NCBI RefSeq assembly: GCF_021155765.1
Contig: NC_060109.1
Location: 3,621,001-3,685,000 of the forward strand
DNA from: Diprion similis
Taxonomy: Eukaryota; Arthropoda; Insecta; Hymenoptera; Diprionidae
Length of the DNA: 64,000 nt
Direction: 5' to 3'
A program made the position numbers and the translations under genes. The notes below the pieces were generated by a model. It had not been told where the DNA came from. It saw only the letters and a program-made list of their open reading frames with translations, and ran no database searches. This document shows positions 22,887 to 34,249 of this stretch, piece by piece. The stretch's first letter is position 1, and each line of letters begins with the position of its first letter.

Positions 22887-24214
22887 ATGTCCGCGAAGAA
22901 AATTAAATTTTCGCAGATCAATTTGCAACACTGCAAAGCAGCTTCGGCTATCCAAAGCCGAAGCTTGGCGGTGGAGCAAACAGACACATCAGTCGTTCAA
23001 GAACCATAGATTAACAAAGGACTTGTTTCATAACTAGACAGGAAGAGTGCGGCGTACGGCGTGTGGAGTGCTGGTGTGCGAGGAAGATGCGGCTGGACCC
23101 GGTCCGAGGACAGCGGTCTTCATCAACAGCAGACATTAGTCACTAAGGCTCAGCCAGTTCTACAGCAGGGACCTGGCAGCAACCTCGATCAAGCTAAAAC
23201 GGAAGAAGGGCGGAACAATCGACCTAGTCGTCTGCTCCGCCTACCTTCCCTACGACTCCGTGGAACCACCTCCCACGGAAGAACTCAAAAAGGTGGTCAG
23301 GTACTGTACCAATTAGGGTTTGCACCCCGTAGTTGGTTACGATATCAATTTGCACCACACAATTTGGGGCATCTCCAACACCAACAAGAGGGGCACAGTT
23401 TTGCTGGAGTACCTTTCATCAGCCGAGCTCGAGATTCTGCATAAGGGCTCGAGACCAAACCTTCATGACCTCCCATAGACAAGAAGTGATCGACTTCACG
23501 CTTCCATCCCCAGGCTTCTGAATCTCATCAGCGACTATCGGGTGCAAAAAGAAGACACACTCTCAGACCACACGCGCATCACGTTCTCCCTCGCGGGGGA
23601 AGGCGAGTTGGAACCGACAGGAATGCGCAGAAATTCCACGGCTACAGACTGGTCCTTCTACAAGGAGAAATTTGACTGGAGGCTCCAGACACCCTGCAGC
23701 CAAATGAACAGTCCTAACGCGGTGGACAGCGAGGTAACACACCTGCAATCCTTCATAATCCAAGCCTTTGAAACCGTGTGCCCCGCAAAGCCCAAGGTAA
23801 ACAGGTACAAGGTCCCTTGATGGAACAGAAAGCTAGGCAAACTCAGGTCGAGCTCCCGCAAGCTCCTAAACCGGGCCCTTAAAACAAAAAAGTACATGGA
23901 CTGGGCAGAAAGAGTACAAGAACCCGATCAAAAGATAAAAGGCGGAGGCCTGGAGCGGATTCAGGAGCGAGACCGAGGCCCTACCTTTAGTGGCTAAGCC
24001 CCGCAGAGTATTCTCGTCAGGCCCGCCGACCAGACTGGACAGCTTTGCGCTGCTGGACGGCAGCATGGCAGAATGTCAGTCAGACATCCTGACCCATATG
24101 CTAGATAGAGGTCCACTTCCCGGGGCTGCTACAATTCGCGAAACCGGCCGGCCTCACCTCGTTTCCTACATACTCGGGGTGACCCTAACGAGCCTGGGCC
24201 CAATGGTAACATAA
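22887..24214 (+). pseudogene. Non-LTR retrotransposon ORF2, endonuclease part only, broken
   Basis: ORF2 opens at ATG 22887 with KIKFSQINLQHCKAASAI, the usual start of the apurinic-like endonuclease of Jockey/R1-class elements, and hits a stop after VVQEP. Later frames give GYDINLHHTIWGISNTNKRG and LLEYLSSAELEILHKGSRP (about 23339-23452), then LLNLISDYRVQKEDTLSDHT (23516-23575) with the endonuclease SDH motif, and TDWSFYKEKFDW. The linker continues through RRVFSSGPPTRLDS and the sequence stops looking like the element near 24210. No reverse transcriptase motif (such as a YADD box) follows. The copy is therefore cut on its 3' side, unlike the usual 5' truncation. Confidence 0.7.
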
Positions 24215-24571
24215 TTACAAGAATTACCATACAAAAATAAAATGATGTAGGAATCAAAATCTACAACACTCACGATATTTTGTAAGTAGAACAATTTATG
24301 TTTGGAAAAGGTTTCCTCAACAGTTGCGTATTGTCCATTATATCAAAATTTATTGAAAAATACAGTATACGAGTGATATGATACAACGATAAAATGAAAA
24401 TGAAGTGACATGAAATATAATACAAAAAATCGTGACAACTTTCGGGGATTAAAAATGTTGAAAATATGAAGATGTTGCCCATATTTTTATGCAAAATATA
24501 TAACTATACATCGCGTTACTAATGCTAAAAGGGCGAATCAAAAATAAAAAATTTTTCTTCAATCAACTTAA

Positions 24572-24647
24572 AAATGTGTATAATGTACAAATCTATGGAA
24601 AAAATGGTAAAAATTTTTTCCATAGATTTATACATTACACACATTTC
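24572..24647. repeat. Near-perfect hairpin, 34-bp stem
   Basis: AAATGTGTATAATGTACAAA (24572) and ATCTATGGAAAAAAT pair with ATTTTTTCCATAGAT and TTATACATTACACACATTT. There are two mismatches in 34 and a loop of about 7 bases. The hairpin sits just left of another inverted repeat. Confidence 0.75.
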
Positions 24648-24667
24648 TAAATAGATTGGAGTGAATA

Positions 24668-24800
24668 GTGTATCGTATAACAAGGAGGCAGACACGGTCT
24701 TTTCGGGCCGAGCATAAGTTTGCAATATGAGTCGCAGGTGAGCATGCATACGAGCCGAAGGCGAAAAGACTGTTGCCTCCATGTTGCACACGATACTTTA
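24668..24800. repeat. Short foldback with ~40-bp arms
   Basis: GTGTATCGTATAACAAGGAG (24668) and GGTCTTTTCGGGC pair with CGAAAAGACTGTTGCCTCC and TTGCACACGATAC (to about 24796). The motif 'cacgatactttatataacaa' just after resembles 'cacgatattttatgtaacaa' at about 36731, so the two foldbacks may be related. Confidence 0.55.
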
Positions 24801-25746
24801 TATAACAAGAGCATGTTACGCGTTTTTTCACGAAACACGAAAGTGAGGTTAGGGTCACGAAATCTCAGATCGGTTCACTGTGTTTGTAGCGACAGCGCAT
24901 GGAAGCTGTACAGAAATTACCACTTTTGATTCCTAGCAGTTGAAAGTGGTCGTTTCAGTACTCCGCGCATGCGCATTTGCAGACTCACTGGACCGTCTTA
25001 GAAACGGGTACTTTGTGTACGGAAAACACGCATGAAAAAACGCGGAAAACGTGCTCACCTTATATAAAATATTTTCGATACGTCCATTTTGTTCTTCAGA
25101 GCCGAAAGGGCGTATATTTTGAGAAACTTTTGGTATTAGTAACGCGATATTTATGATATTCATATTGTTTTACACTTTTGTGATATTATAATTTCATACA
25201 CAACCATTAATAAGTAAACATTTTTCATTGTTAAAGCTGAATATACAATCAGGTATAATATTACGTAAAATTTGATCGACTGTAACGACCGATTTGGCGA
25301 ATACACGAATAATTGTATTTGTTACGTTTAATATGTAAACATTCCATAATCAAGTTGGTCTGAGATGATTTTGTTTTCTTTGCTCTCCTGGTTTTGCCGT
25401 ACATACACAGACAAAATTTCAGCAATGTTTCTCTTTGTTGTTCTTATGGATTGTAGTTATTTTCCTGTTATCATAACCTTCAATTTCTGAGATTTGTCTG
25501 ATTATTCTAGGAGGAACGTGTTTCCCTATATATTTTGTATCCTGAATTATTAGATTTGGAATATCGGGAAGAATTTCTGGACGTATGTATCTTTTGAGCT
25601 ACTCGAAACAAACGCCACTAAGAATTTTAATCTGTTAAAGATAAAACTGAAAGCATAATAAACGCAGGACGTTTGAAAAACTCGTCTCCGACCACACTAT
25701 TGACGTTAAATAGAAAATATGACGGTTGCCGCTCGTGCCAGAATTT
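24801..25746. other. 3' flank of zinc-finger exon, nothing else recognised
   Basis: AT-rich sequence. On the minus strand this would hold the 3' UTR of the zinc-finger gene. I see no further coding sequence on either strand. Confidence 0.4.
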
Positions 25747-26728
25747 TTATGAAGTATCAATATGCCGGCTTTTAACGTGATTGTTCAAGTACCGTTTCTG
25801 CCGAAAAGCTAGACCACATTTGCTACAAACAAATGGTTTTTCTTCAGAGTGAACGAGTTGATGCCTCACAAGTTCGGATTTTACTCTGAACCTCTTTGAG
25901 CACACTTCACAGGCATGATTTTTTTCTCCAGTATGTGTTGATATATGTGCCAACATTTCTTGCTTGCGTCGAAACTTTTTATGGCAATAAGAACATGGAT
26001 GTGGAAACTCATTGGTATGGAGTTTGCTGTGTATATAAAGCGACGCTTTGGACTTGAACGTATTACCACATGACTCGCAAATGTATGGTCTTTCGCCCGT
26101 GTGTGTGCGTCGGTGGTCTTCTCTGGTGGCCTTAGATGCGAAGGACTTTCCACACATATCGCAGGAAAAGTTTTTGAGCTTGGCATGGACGTCTTTCAAA
26201 TGCCTAGATAAGCCACCTGAATCGCGAAATTGCTTTGCACAAACGTGACAAGTGAAAGGACGTTCGTTCGTATGGATTCGAATATGCCTTTGGTATGAGT
26301 CTTTCAACTTGAAATGTTTTTTACATTCGGTACATTGGTATGATCCTTGGATATCAGGTATACCTTTCTGAATGTTGAGGTAATCTGTGGACTGTTTTGA
26401 ATGGATCATATTTTCTACGCATTCATTATCAACTCCATTGTTTTCCATTATTGTTTCTCTGAAATCTGATTTCAGACATTTTTGAGTCGATTCCGTATGA
26501 TGAAGAATGTGACTATCTTGTTGTAATAACATATCACCAAGTTGCAGTGGATCAGATGCTATTGGAGGTTGTTCGACGGCAGACTCTGTTACTGCAATCC
26601 ATATTGATTCGGTATCATCTTCACTAACAGGTTTCTTATTACCTTTCAGGTTTGATTTTTCGTATGGTCTCCAAAACATATTTTGCCTTTCTAGGAATAC
26701 TTTGAATGGCATCTCGATTCTACGGGAC
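25747..26728 (-). CDS. C2H2 zinc-finger protein, seven-finger terminal exon
   Basis: The exon follows acceptor TTATCTTGCAG on the minus strand and is open from its first complete codon (SRRIEMPFKVF) to the stop at 25747-25749. Counting from the internal ATG at 26712 gives 321 residues: an acidic linker (1-125), then seven classical C2H2 fingers at about 127-147, 155-176, 184-204, 212-232, 240-260, 268-288 and 296-317, all with intact Cys and His pairs. Linkers 3-4 (HTGERPY) and 5-6 (HTGEK) are canonical. It should be a nuclear, sequence-specific DNA-binding protein. It most likely forms the C-terminal part of the ZAD protein encoded at 46.8-45.3 kb on the same strand. The alternative is a separate gene that starts at 26712. 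Confidence 0.9.
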
Positions 26729-29700
26729 CTGCAAGATAATAAAAACTTGATTCCACATTCAAAGTATTAGGCAGTGTGGTAGGAACGTGAGTGGCACACA
26801 TTAGACTAACGAGCAGGTAACTCACATTTGTTAGTTATATGCATTAATTCATATTTACTGAATTAACAAATTTTTATTTATTTGCACAAGAGTTGAAAAA
26901 CATCATTTAAATATGACTATATAAAAGGACACCTAATTCATTTCATACTGAATGATTAAATAATTTCAATTCAGTCATCATTTCCATACCATTGTCTGTA
27001 CACAACCAACTGATATTTAATGCAGTAGATACATCCAATACATAGCAATCACAGAACACAGGTTTCGGGTCTGACCATAACCAGGTTGGTATTTTTATGT
27101 TTTTATCTCACCCACCAATCATGGAGAGAACGGGGGAAAATTGACCATATGATGCAAAGTTTGTATGTGACCATTATTTTTGCAGTCTCTCGACGAGACG
27201 AAATAGTTTTGAATCAATTTTTCAGATTATAATTTTCTCCAGTTCAGAATAAACAATCCAGGCGATCATTTACATTTGTTTACTTTTCATAGTAGCAAAT
27301 TATTTAAAAAATCTTACTTTGCCCAGTACGGCCATTTGACCCCGACATCCTTCTCGTATACAATAGTGTTATAAGCCTGTTCCTTATAAGTAATGTGGCG
27401 AGGTAGATTTAATTCACCTCTTTATAGAGTAAAAAGTGATATAGTAGAGCCAATCTTGGAAATTTCGCGCCACGCGTCAACATATTTAGGATTGTACGTG
27501 ATCACACTATGGGCACACCAGTGACCGTTACGATGTGGCCGAACAGCACCCCTTATTCGTAAACAGCGGAATATCTCCGTCTTCTATCATACGTTTTCGA
27601 ATCGCGTAAAGAGAACACAAGCAAGGTCTGAGTGAGTGGGTGAGGTTTGTGAACAGGAGTCAACCAGGGGATTAAGCAATAAAAATTATGGTCGTCTTCG
27701 ATTGCCGGAGGTCCTCGACCGAACTACACGACTCGGTACCGGAATGCATCGCGACCCGTGTAAGAAAGAATAGCTTGCAAAAGTCTTGTGTATATTCTGA
27801 AAAAGTTTCGGACTGTTTAAAAAACCCTTGGACACATATTGCTAAAAACTTGCTAACGCTTGGTTATTAACACAAGGGATTTGTAAGCATTGGGAAAAGG
27901 TTGGCTATTACCTTGGTGAACATTTGCTCTCAAGGCTTGGTAACACTTTGGCCATTTCCTTGGAGAACAATTGTTTTAAGGTGCTTATGAAGACGCGTTA
28001 CACCTCGAAAACGCGGGGATGCAAAACTCCTATACCGCTCAAGCGATCAGAGTGAAACTTGGGAAGTTGATGCCTTATTTTTGCAAAAAGTGGAGCGACT
28101 TTTTACTTTTTCAAAATTTGGAAAAAAATTTTACAGATTAGTTACCACCCACAGAAATTGGCCAAATTTTCATAGATACACTGAATGGATCGAACTATCC
28201 GGTATGATGCCACTCGGCGGTGATAAAACACACATTTTGAGCCCAGTTCCATGAGATTTGATGGTGAAATGACGAAATGGCAGCTGATCTGGTTTTCGAT
28301 TATGAAGAGCACCGAAATCTCATTTTGGCGACATTTGTTACCGACTTTTCACGCATGCCGGTAATTTTTTATCGGCATTACACGCATACATTACCGGCAT
28401 GTATGTAATGCTAGTCAAATAAACAAAGAGTAAAACTTCAGGTTTTGCAACAGCATTAGCACACTACACCATCCTTGGTGGGAGCATACATGCGAGAATC
28501 TGAGTCAAGTGCGTGCGTGATCAAGAGTGGTCGACATCTGCTAGCCGTGCTTTTGTAACTTTCTCGATGTACACGTGCAAGAACTTATTATTAATTAATT
28601 TTGATTGGTTCAACATTACACTGTAAAATGTCATCCAACGCTCTACACACAATATTATGAAAAAGAAGTGATGTGAAGTAACAATAAATATTAATTTGTG
28701 AACTCAACCTAAACATCTTTTTTGCACTACCCTATGGTCGAGCTGTAGTTTCTGATAAACAGTGGAAAAAAAAATGCATTTATATTTTATTTCGATAAAA
28801 TATTGGCGATCCTACCATCCATTCCTCAACAAAATGATGTAATTTTTAGGAATGAATCATAATTATTCATTGGAAAATACACCATTGATCCGCGAAATGT
28901 GAATATTTTATTCATGATTCAGCTATGATTTTTCAAGTAAAGGTATATTGCCACATTCAAAACTCTGAACAAAATTCTAAGCTGCGACTAGCCAATCCCT
29001 AGCATCCTTCCTCCCACATATTCACTTTCAAGTCATCTTTCATTAGGGCAACATCTAAATTTACCTTGCTTTTTTTCTCCTCTCCACATCTTCTCATTGT
29101 ACTTTCCATATCTTTTACCATAAATCAATTGTATACTCAATCATTCAACTCCTCAATACAAGCTCCTCTCATTTCCCCTTATCCTTCGTACGTACGCGGC
29201 CTAATCAACGCGTTGTAAAACCAAAACATGCGCTAATAACATCACGGCTGGGTGTGGATGCGGTCATCGATAGCCACTCATCGTGATCACAATCATCCAT
29301 CGCGTAACACTAATTTTATAAGTTAATTTCAGAAATATTTCTAAATAATTTACCTTCTAGCATCAATTGTAGTCGCCTCTTCATCGCAATCTCCTCTTAC
29401 AGCAAGCTGCGCTTCTGACTAGAAATATATACGAAATATTAGTAGAATAGACATCAAAGTGAAATTGAATGGATGCATCACCGAACTTATCTGCGGGCCG
29501 AGAGGCCACGACCTAGAGTGACATTATCTAGTGGCGGGAAAAATTTGGTCTGTAAATGCATTTTTTTTCTTGAATCAAAGAATGATATGCTACTTTAGTG
29601 ATAAAAAATGTATTTTTGTAGGGATTGGTGTTTATTAGTCTAGCTCACTCAAGTGAGGCATTCTGTAAAAGCTATTCCTCTAAAAAGCACCTCTGGTGCA

Positions 29701-29989
29701 AAAACATTTTAGCAAGTATATTAAAAATGTGTTCTCATCCTTTACCAAAAAAGATTAAAATCACATACTACGGCCAAGTACATGTTTGTTAATTCACAAT
29801 AAAAGCATGATTGAAACTTACAGGCACCTAGAGACTGACCTTAATAAACTTATCCAAATACAAATGATAGTTAAATATTGTTAAATTACAAGACTCTTCA
29901 CTCTCATGAATCTTGCGTATCTATCCGCACGTGTTTAGTCCAGGGGGGGGGGGGGGCACTTGATACGACACGCAATTAACAAAACAAAG

Positions 29990-31606
29990 TAATATAGTTT
30001 ACATAATGGCTGCGATACAAAAAAAATAATACGAAATTCGCTCTTCGCGATCCAGAACCAAATAACAAACAAATTTTCCATAACTTACGCTACTTCTTAA
30101 CCTATCGAGCTTTCAGCTCACTTATACGAAACTTTCCCAACATTTTCAACCGTAAATTCTAAACCGAAACGTTCTCGAAACAAAGCGATATACACTACGA
30201 AACCTAAATTATTACTAATCTCTCAACGGCGTGCCGATCTGGCTACCGAACAGACGATATTTTCGCTAATATCCGACTCGGAGCTTCAGCACAACCGCGA
30301 GAGGACTTAAAATTAAGCTCAACTGACATCCTCAAAACGCAACTACATTCCAAATTCTAAATCTACACTCGAGTACACTCTCAATGAAATTCTAAATTCA
30401 AACTTGACTTCGACTATAACTAATTTCTCAACGGCGTGCCGACCCGGCTACTGAACAGACGGTGTTCGCAATCATCCGACTCAGAGCTTCGGCGCGACCG
30501 CGAGATTGCTAAATGACTAAACGACACAACTATAATCAACTTCAACTTGGTTCTGGATTTGCTCGCTAAATCGAAATCAAAACTCTACATAACACGGCAA
30601 AACTCATTCTCTATCATATTCCACAGCATACTGGCCGCTTACAATGTCGTGGGCTCAATCATGACTCAAACGCAACCCAAAATTTAATTCTTAATCGTGA
30701 ATTAAAACGAAATTTAGAAACGTAATCTCAACGAAACTTAACCGCAACGCATCCAGATTCAAAACTCGACAATAATCCGTTCGCTAATTCGGGCACTCAA
30801 TTTCGGCCAGTCATGACCTACACGAGAGGCGACACAGAAAAACCCGATGCTGCAACACGACCCTGTACAGCAGAATTTTGGCTATACTCATTTCATGAAC
30901 AAAAAAGACACAATTCCAAACCGTAACTCTACGCTACGTTTTCAACAATTTCAAATTTCACTCAACATAATATTTGAAAGACTTACAACTAACGCAGGTT
31001 AACGCCAAAACTAGAGTGATTCGAAAATCGAACGACCTGCCGCAACACCGGTCTCGGTACGCTATGCGCTGTGTGATGTCATACACGCAAGAATACGCAA
31101 CAATTGATCCGTCATCGATTTCGTGGATTTCGCAGCTTGACGCGCACTTGCTGAAGCAGCACGACGCAAAATTTAACGCTAGATCGTAATTTGGTCCTCC
31201 GCGCAGCTCTACGATGGTTTCGCGGTGAGCGGCGCAGTGCTGTCTCGTCGCTAGTCGATCCTTCGCCAAGCTTGGCACGCCGGCCACCAGCGGAAATAGC
31301 TCCCCCTCTGCAACTCCGACATCCTTCCTTCGAAATTGTAGCTATTCCGACAGTCCTCAATTCCCTCGAAATCGTCACCAACTTCCTACTGGATGCCGTC
31401 GAAACTCAAACAAAAACAGAAACAAAAAGCCTCTAATATTTCATTCGCTATTCGCTACAGTGTCCCTTCTCAGAATCTCGGATGCGTCACTCCAGTTCTG
31501 ACGCTGTTTTTCAAATTGTCCGCTAATCGGAACCGCCAAATCTGTATTATTGATCCCGTCCAGGGTTCAGGGAGCTGTTTATAGCTGCGATTCAAAATGC
31601 CACGTT
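29990..31606 (-). mobile_element. Strand-skewed repeat region, possible LTR element relic
   Basis: The + strand is unusually rich in A and C and poor in G over about 1.6 kb, so the minus strand is G/T-rich, as in some LTR regions. On the minus strand a TGTAACGTGGC start at 31606, followed by GCTATAAACAGC, would fit an LTR edge with a TATA-like box. A direct repeat of about 95 bp is present: CTCAACGGCGTGCCGATCTG (about 30220) and CTCAACGGCGTGCCGACCCG (about 30426), both continuing through CCGACT and the GAGCTTC block. No pol-type coding sequence is seen. Boundaries are uncertain. Confidence 0.3.
30218..30510 (+). repeat. Direct repeat, two ~95-bp copies ~207 bp apart
   Basis: Both copies share the CTCAACGGCGTGCCGA start, CGGCTAC or TGGCTAC, GAACAGACG, ATCCGACTC and GAGCTTC, then CGACCGCGAGA or CAACCGCGAGA. 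They are about 85 percent alike by eye. The copies lie inside the strand-skewed region at 29990-31606. Confidence 0.6.
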
Positions 31607-32024
31607 ACAATCTATAGTCTATTCACTACACTAATTCTATGTATCCTTATTCCTTGTTTCTTTTCGCGTTTAAGCCTTCAGTTCAGCTATCGAGTCTTGA
31701 CTGTCGTGTCAACACACGTTTACACTTCGTTCTTCACATTGTCACGCGCAATACATCGAATGTATTATACCCACGATTAGTATCGCTTTAATGTTAATAT
31801 TTTCTTATGAATAAAATCTTTATGATCATTAAATCCTATATAAAACCTGCGTGTTCTCTCAAATATGAATAAAAAATAAAATAATTCATACATTGATAAA
31901 AATGAAAATAAAAATTAAATCAGTAAAAAACTTTGCTTTTAAATTAGTTTCACTATAATTTTACCAAACTACTCGACATTAAATTTTGAACGTGTAAAAA
32001 TTTCAAATCTTCCTAAAGCGACAT

Positions 32025-32116
32025 CGTTGACTGAAGATATATAAAGACTTACAGCGCTGGGTTATTTGTCGTGACAGTTTACCGGGCCTGGATGGGCGCG
32101 GGGGTATAAGCAGTTT
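32025..32116 (+). repeat. Dispersed repeat, copy 1
   Basis: CGTTGACTGAAGATATATAA and the following 70 bases match 62889-62980 in the same orientation. They share AGCNNTGGGT, the CCGGG core and a final AGCAGTTT. The match is about 70 percent by eye. It is an old dispersed element of unknown class. Confidence 0.55.
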
Positions 32117-32978
32117 CACGATTTATCAACCAAGCAACCGACCACGCCGGTAAACGAAGTTCTTCATAACCAACAACTATCGCGTGCAAAATGTTGGTAA
32201 CATACCGTCGTTATCGTGATTTGATAAGTTGAGATAAGGAGTTCTACTGTATGGGGAGCGAAGTGTGCCCAGATAGATAGCAACTATCAGGGTTCAAATG
32301 GTGATTTTGTCTCTTTTCAATTCATTATGCACGCAACAAAATACAAAAGCCTCAGGAAGTATGTCCAACACGCGATATTTAATCAAATATATATTCATGA
32401 GATACGCCATAATCTTTAGAGTAATAATTCAATTGGAGTTTAACTAATTCCATATTATCTGTAACCCATTGCTACGCCGGACTTCGATCTAACGTGATTT
32501 TCATTTGATGGATTCACGGATGATAGCAGTCAAGTAATCTCGAAAAAGTGAGAAAAGAAACTTTCAGAACTAAAAAAAATGACTTAAAAAAAACAGAATC
32601 AATTATTGCACAGTAACTGAACGACGTGCTACTACAGTGTTATCCGTCTCGTCAGAAATAGCCCTATTTTCAATTATGTCACTGTATGAGAGTTTTTGTT
32701 GTTTTTCACATTTTTTTCAACATTACCAAAATATATCACTATACATGATGTTTGGTAAATTAATGTGTTTCGGCGAATGCCTTATACATGATATGTCCGA
32801 TATATGTACCGGTAATGTATATCTCCACTGTTCGAAAATTTAAAGTCTCATTGTCAATCTTGTTGCTACACCCCTCTCTTTCTATGTATTCTTTGTTTCT
32901 ATCGTTTTTATGTTAATTTCGCGATTTTCTCGGATCAACTCTATCCTGAGTACTGCTCTAAACGCTGAATAAAGCCAT

Positions 32979-33419
32979 ACACCAGTGAACACGATTTTTG
33001 AGTGTGAGTTCTAGATATTAGATTTGATTTCCACCACGTAACTAATAAAAGAAAAAATAGTTTTATTAGATAAAGTTTGCTTTTGTAGAAACCAGAACAA
33101 TATTTTGGATTAAAAAAAAAAATGACCTATTTTCTCAAACATTTATTCATGTAAATAACAGTGAAACAAACTTCAGTTCCGTATTCAAACTTTTGAATAA
33201 AAGTGATTTACATGCGAAGCTGAAGTTTGTTTAATTCCTATTTACAATAAATGTTTGATAAGATAGGCAATTTTTGTTAAAATCCGAAATATCATTCTGG
33301 TATCTACAAAAGCAAACTTTACCTAATAAAACTATTTTTTCTTTTATCAGTTACGTAGAAGAAATCAAATTGAAAATTGACATTTAGAACCCAGACTCGA
33401 AATTCGTGTTGACCGGTGT
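32979..33419. mobile_element. Foldback element, ~210-bp arms
   Basis: ACACCAGTGAACACGATTTT at the left end pairs with the right end AATTCGTGTTGACCGGTGT. Pairing runs inward through AAAATAGTTTTATTAG with CTAATAAAACTATTTTTT, and AAGTTTGCTTTTGTAGA with TCTACAAAAGCAAACTT. The turn is near 33200. There is no ORF. It lies in the presumed zinc-finger gene intron. Confidence 0.75.
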
Positions 33420-33662
33420 TATCGAAGTGAATCTCTCTCCCTTTATTCCAATCTTTACGCATTCTGAAACCCTTCTCCTTCCACCAACCATCTCAAATAA
33501 AAATTTTCGGGCGAAATATTCCGATGCAAAAACAATGAACAATGTGATGACAACTGATTTTACGAAATCAATCTGATGCTGATTTCCTTGCTAAAAATAC
33601 TTCAGGGGGGGGGGGGGTTAATTCGGTGAGAAAAAACATATTTTCGAGAGCTTTCTTAGACG

Positions 33663-34249
33663 ATACAGGTAATTCTGGTTGATTTAATTAATTTTCATAT
33701 AATAATACAACATCTCAACTGTGTTTTCTTAAATTTTTATTGAAAAATATTGATAAATAAGCCGTCGGCAGCGAATCTCCGCTGGCGCCTGGAAACAAAG
33801 TTGTTTTGCGGTGTACGCTTGTCACTGGATCATCTGAAACAAAATATCAAAATGCGTTTATTAGGTGAGATGTTTCTCGAAGTAACGCTGTCGATTTTTT
33901 TTTTTATTATTTTTTTCATTTTACACTAACAAATTTGCCGACTTTTTTTAGCGAAAACCACTTTTTTGACTTCCCAGTGCTACCGGAAATGAAAAAATCG
34001 ATAAAAAAAACCGACAGCGTTATTTCGATAAACTTCTCACCTAATAAACGCAATTCGATTTTTGTGTTTCAGATGATCCAGTGACGAGTTGTAGCGTACA
34101 CCGCAAAACAACTTTTTTTTAAGTCGCGTGCGGAGATTTGCTGCCAATGGCTTAGGTATCAATATTTTATAATGAAAATTTAAGAAAATATAGTTCAGGT
34201 ATTGTATTGTTATATGGAAGTTAATTAAATAAATCAGCACTACCTGTAC
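33663..34249. mobile_element. Foldback element, ~260-bp arms
   Basis: The left arm begins ACAGGTAATTCTGGTTGATT and the right arm ends with AATCAGCACTACCTGT. Inside, GTTGTTTTGCGGTGTACGC pairs with GCGTACACCGCAAAACAAC, GGATCATCTGAAAC with GTTTCAGATGATCC, and TAACGCTGTCGATTTTTT with its partner near 34012. The spacer near 33930-33985 is unpaired. The G run at 33605-33617 lies just outside. Confidence 0.75.

Noticed and set aside
22179..22987. Long minus-strand frames (171 and 190 codons)
   Set aside because: They are antisense to the GC-rich non-LTR ORF1/ORF2 region; Ser/Pro/Arg-rich composition is typical of shadows.
30974..31436. Plus- and minus-strand frames of 70-110 codons near 31.2 kb
   Set aside because: They fall in the strand-skewed repeat region, overlap each other and carry no motif.
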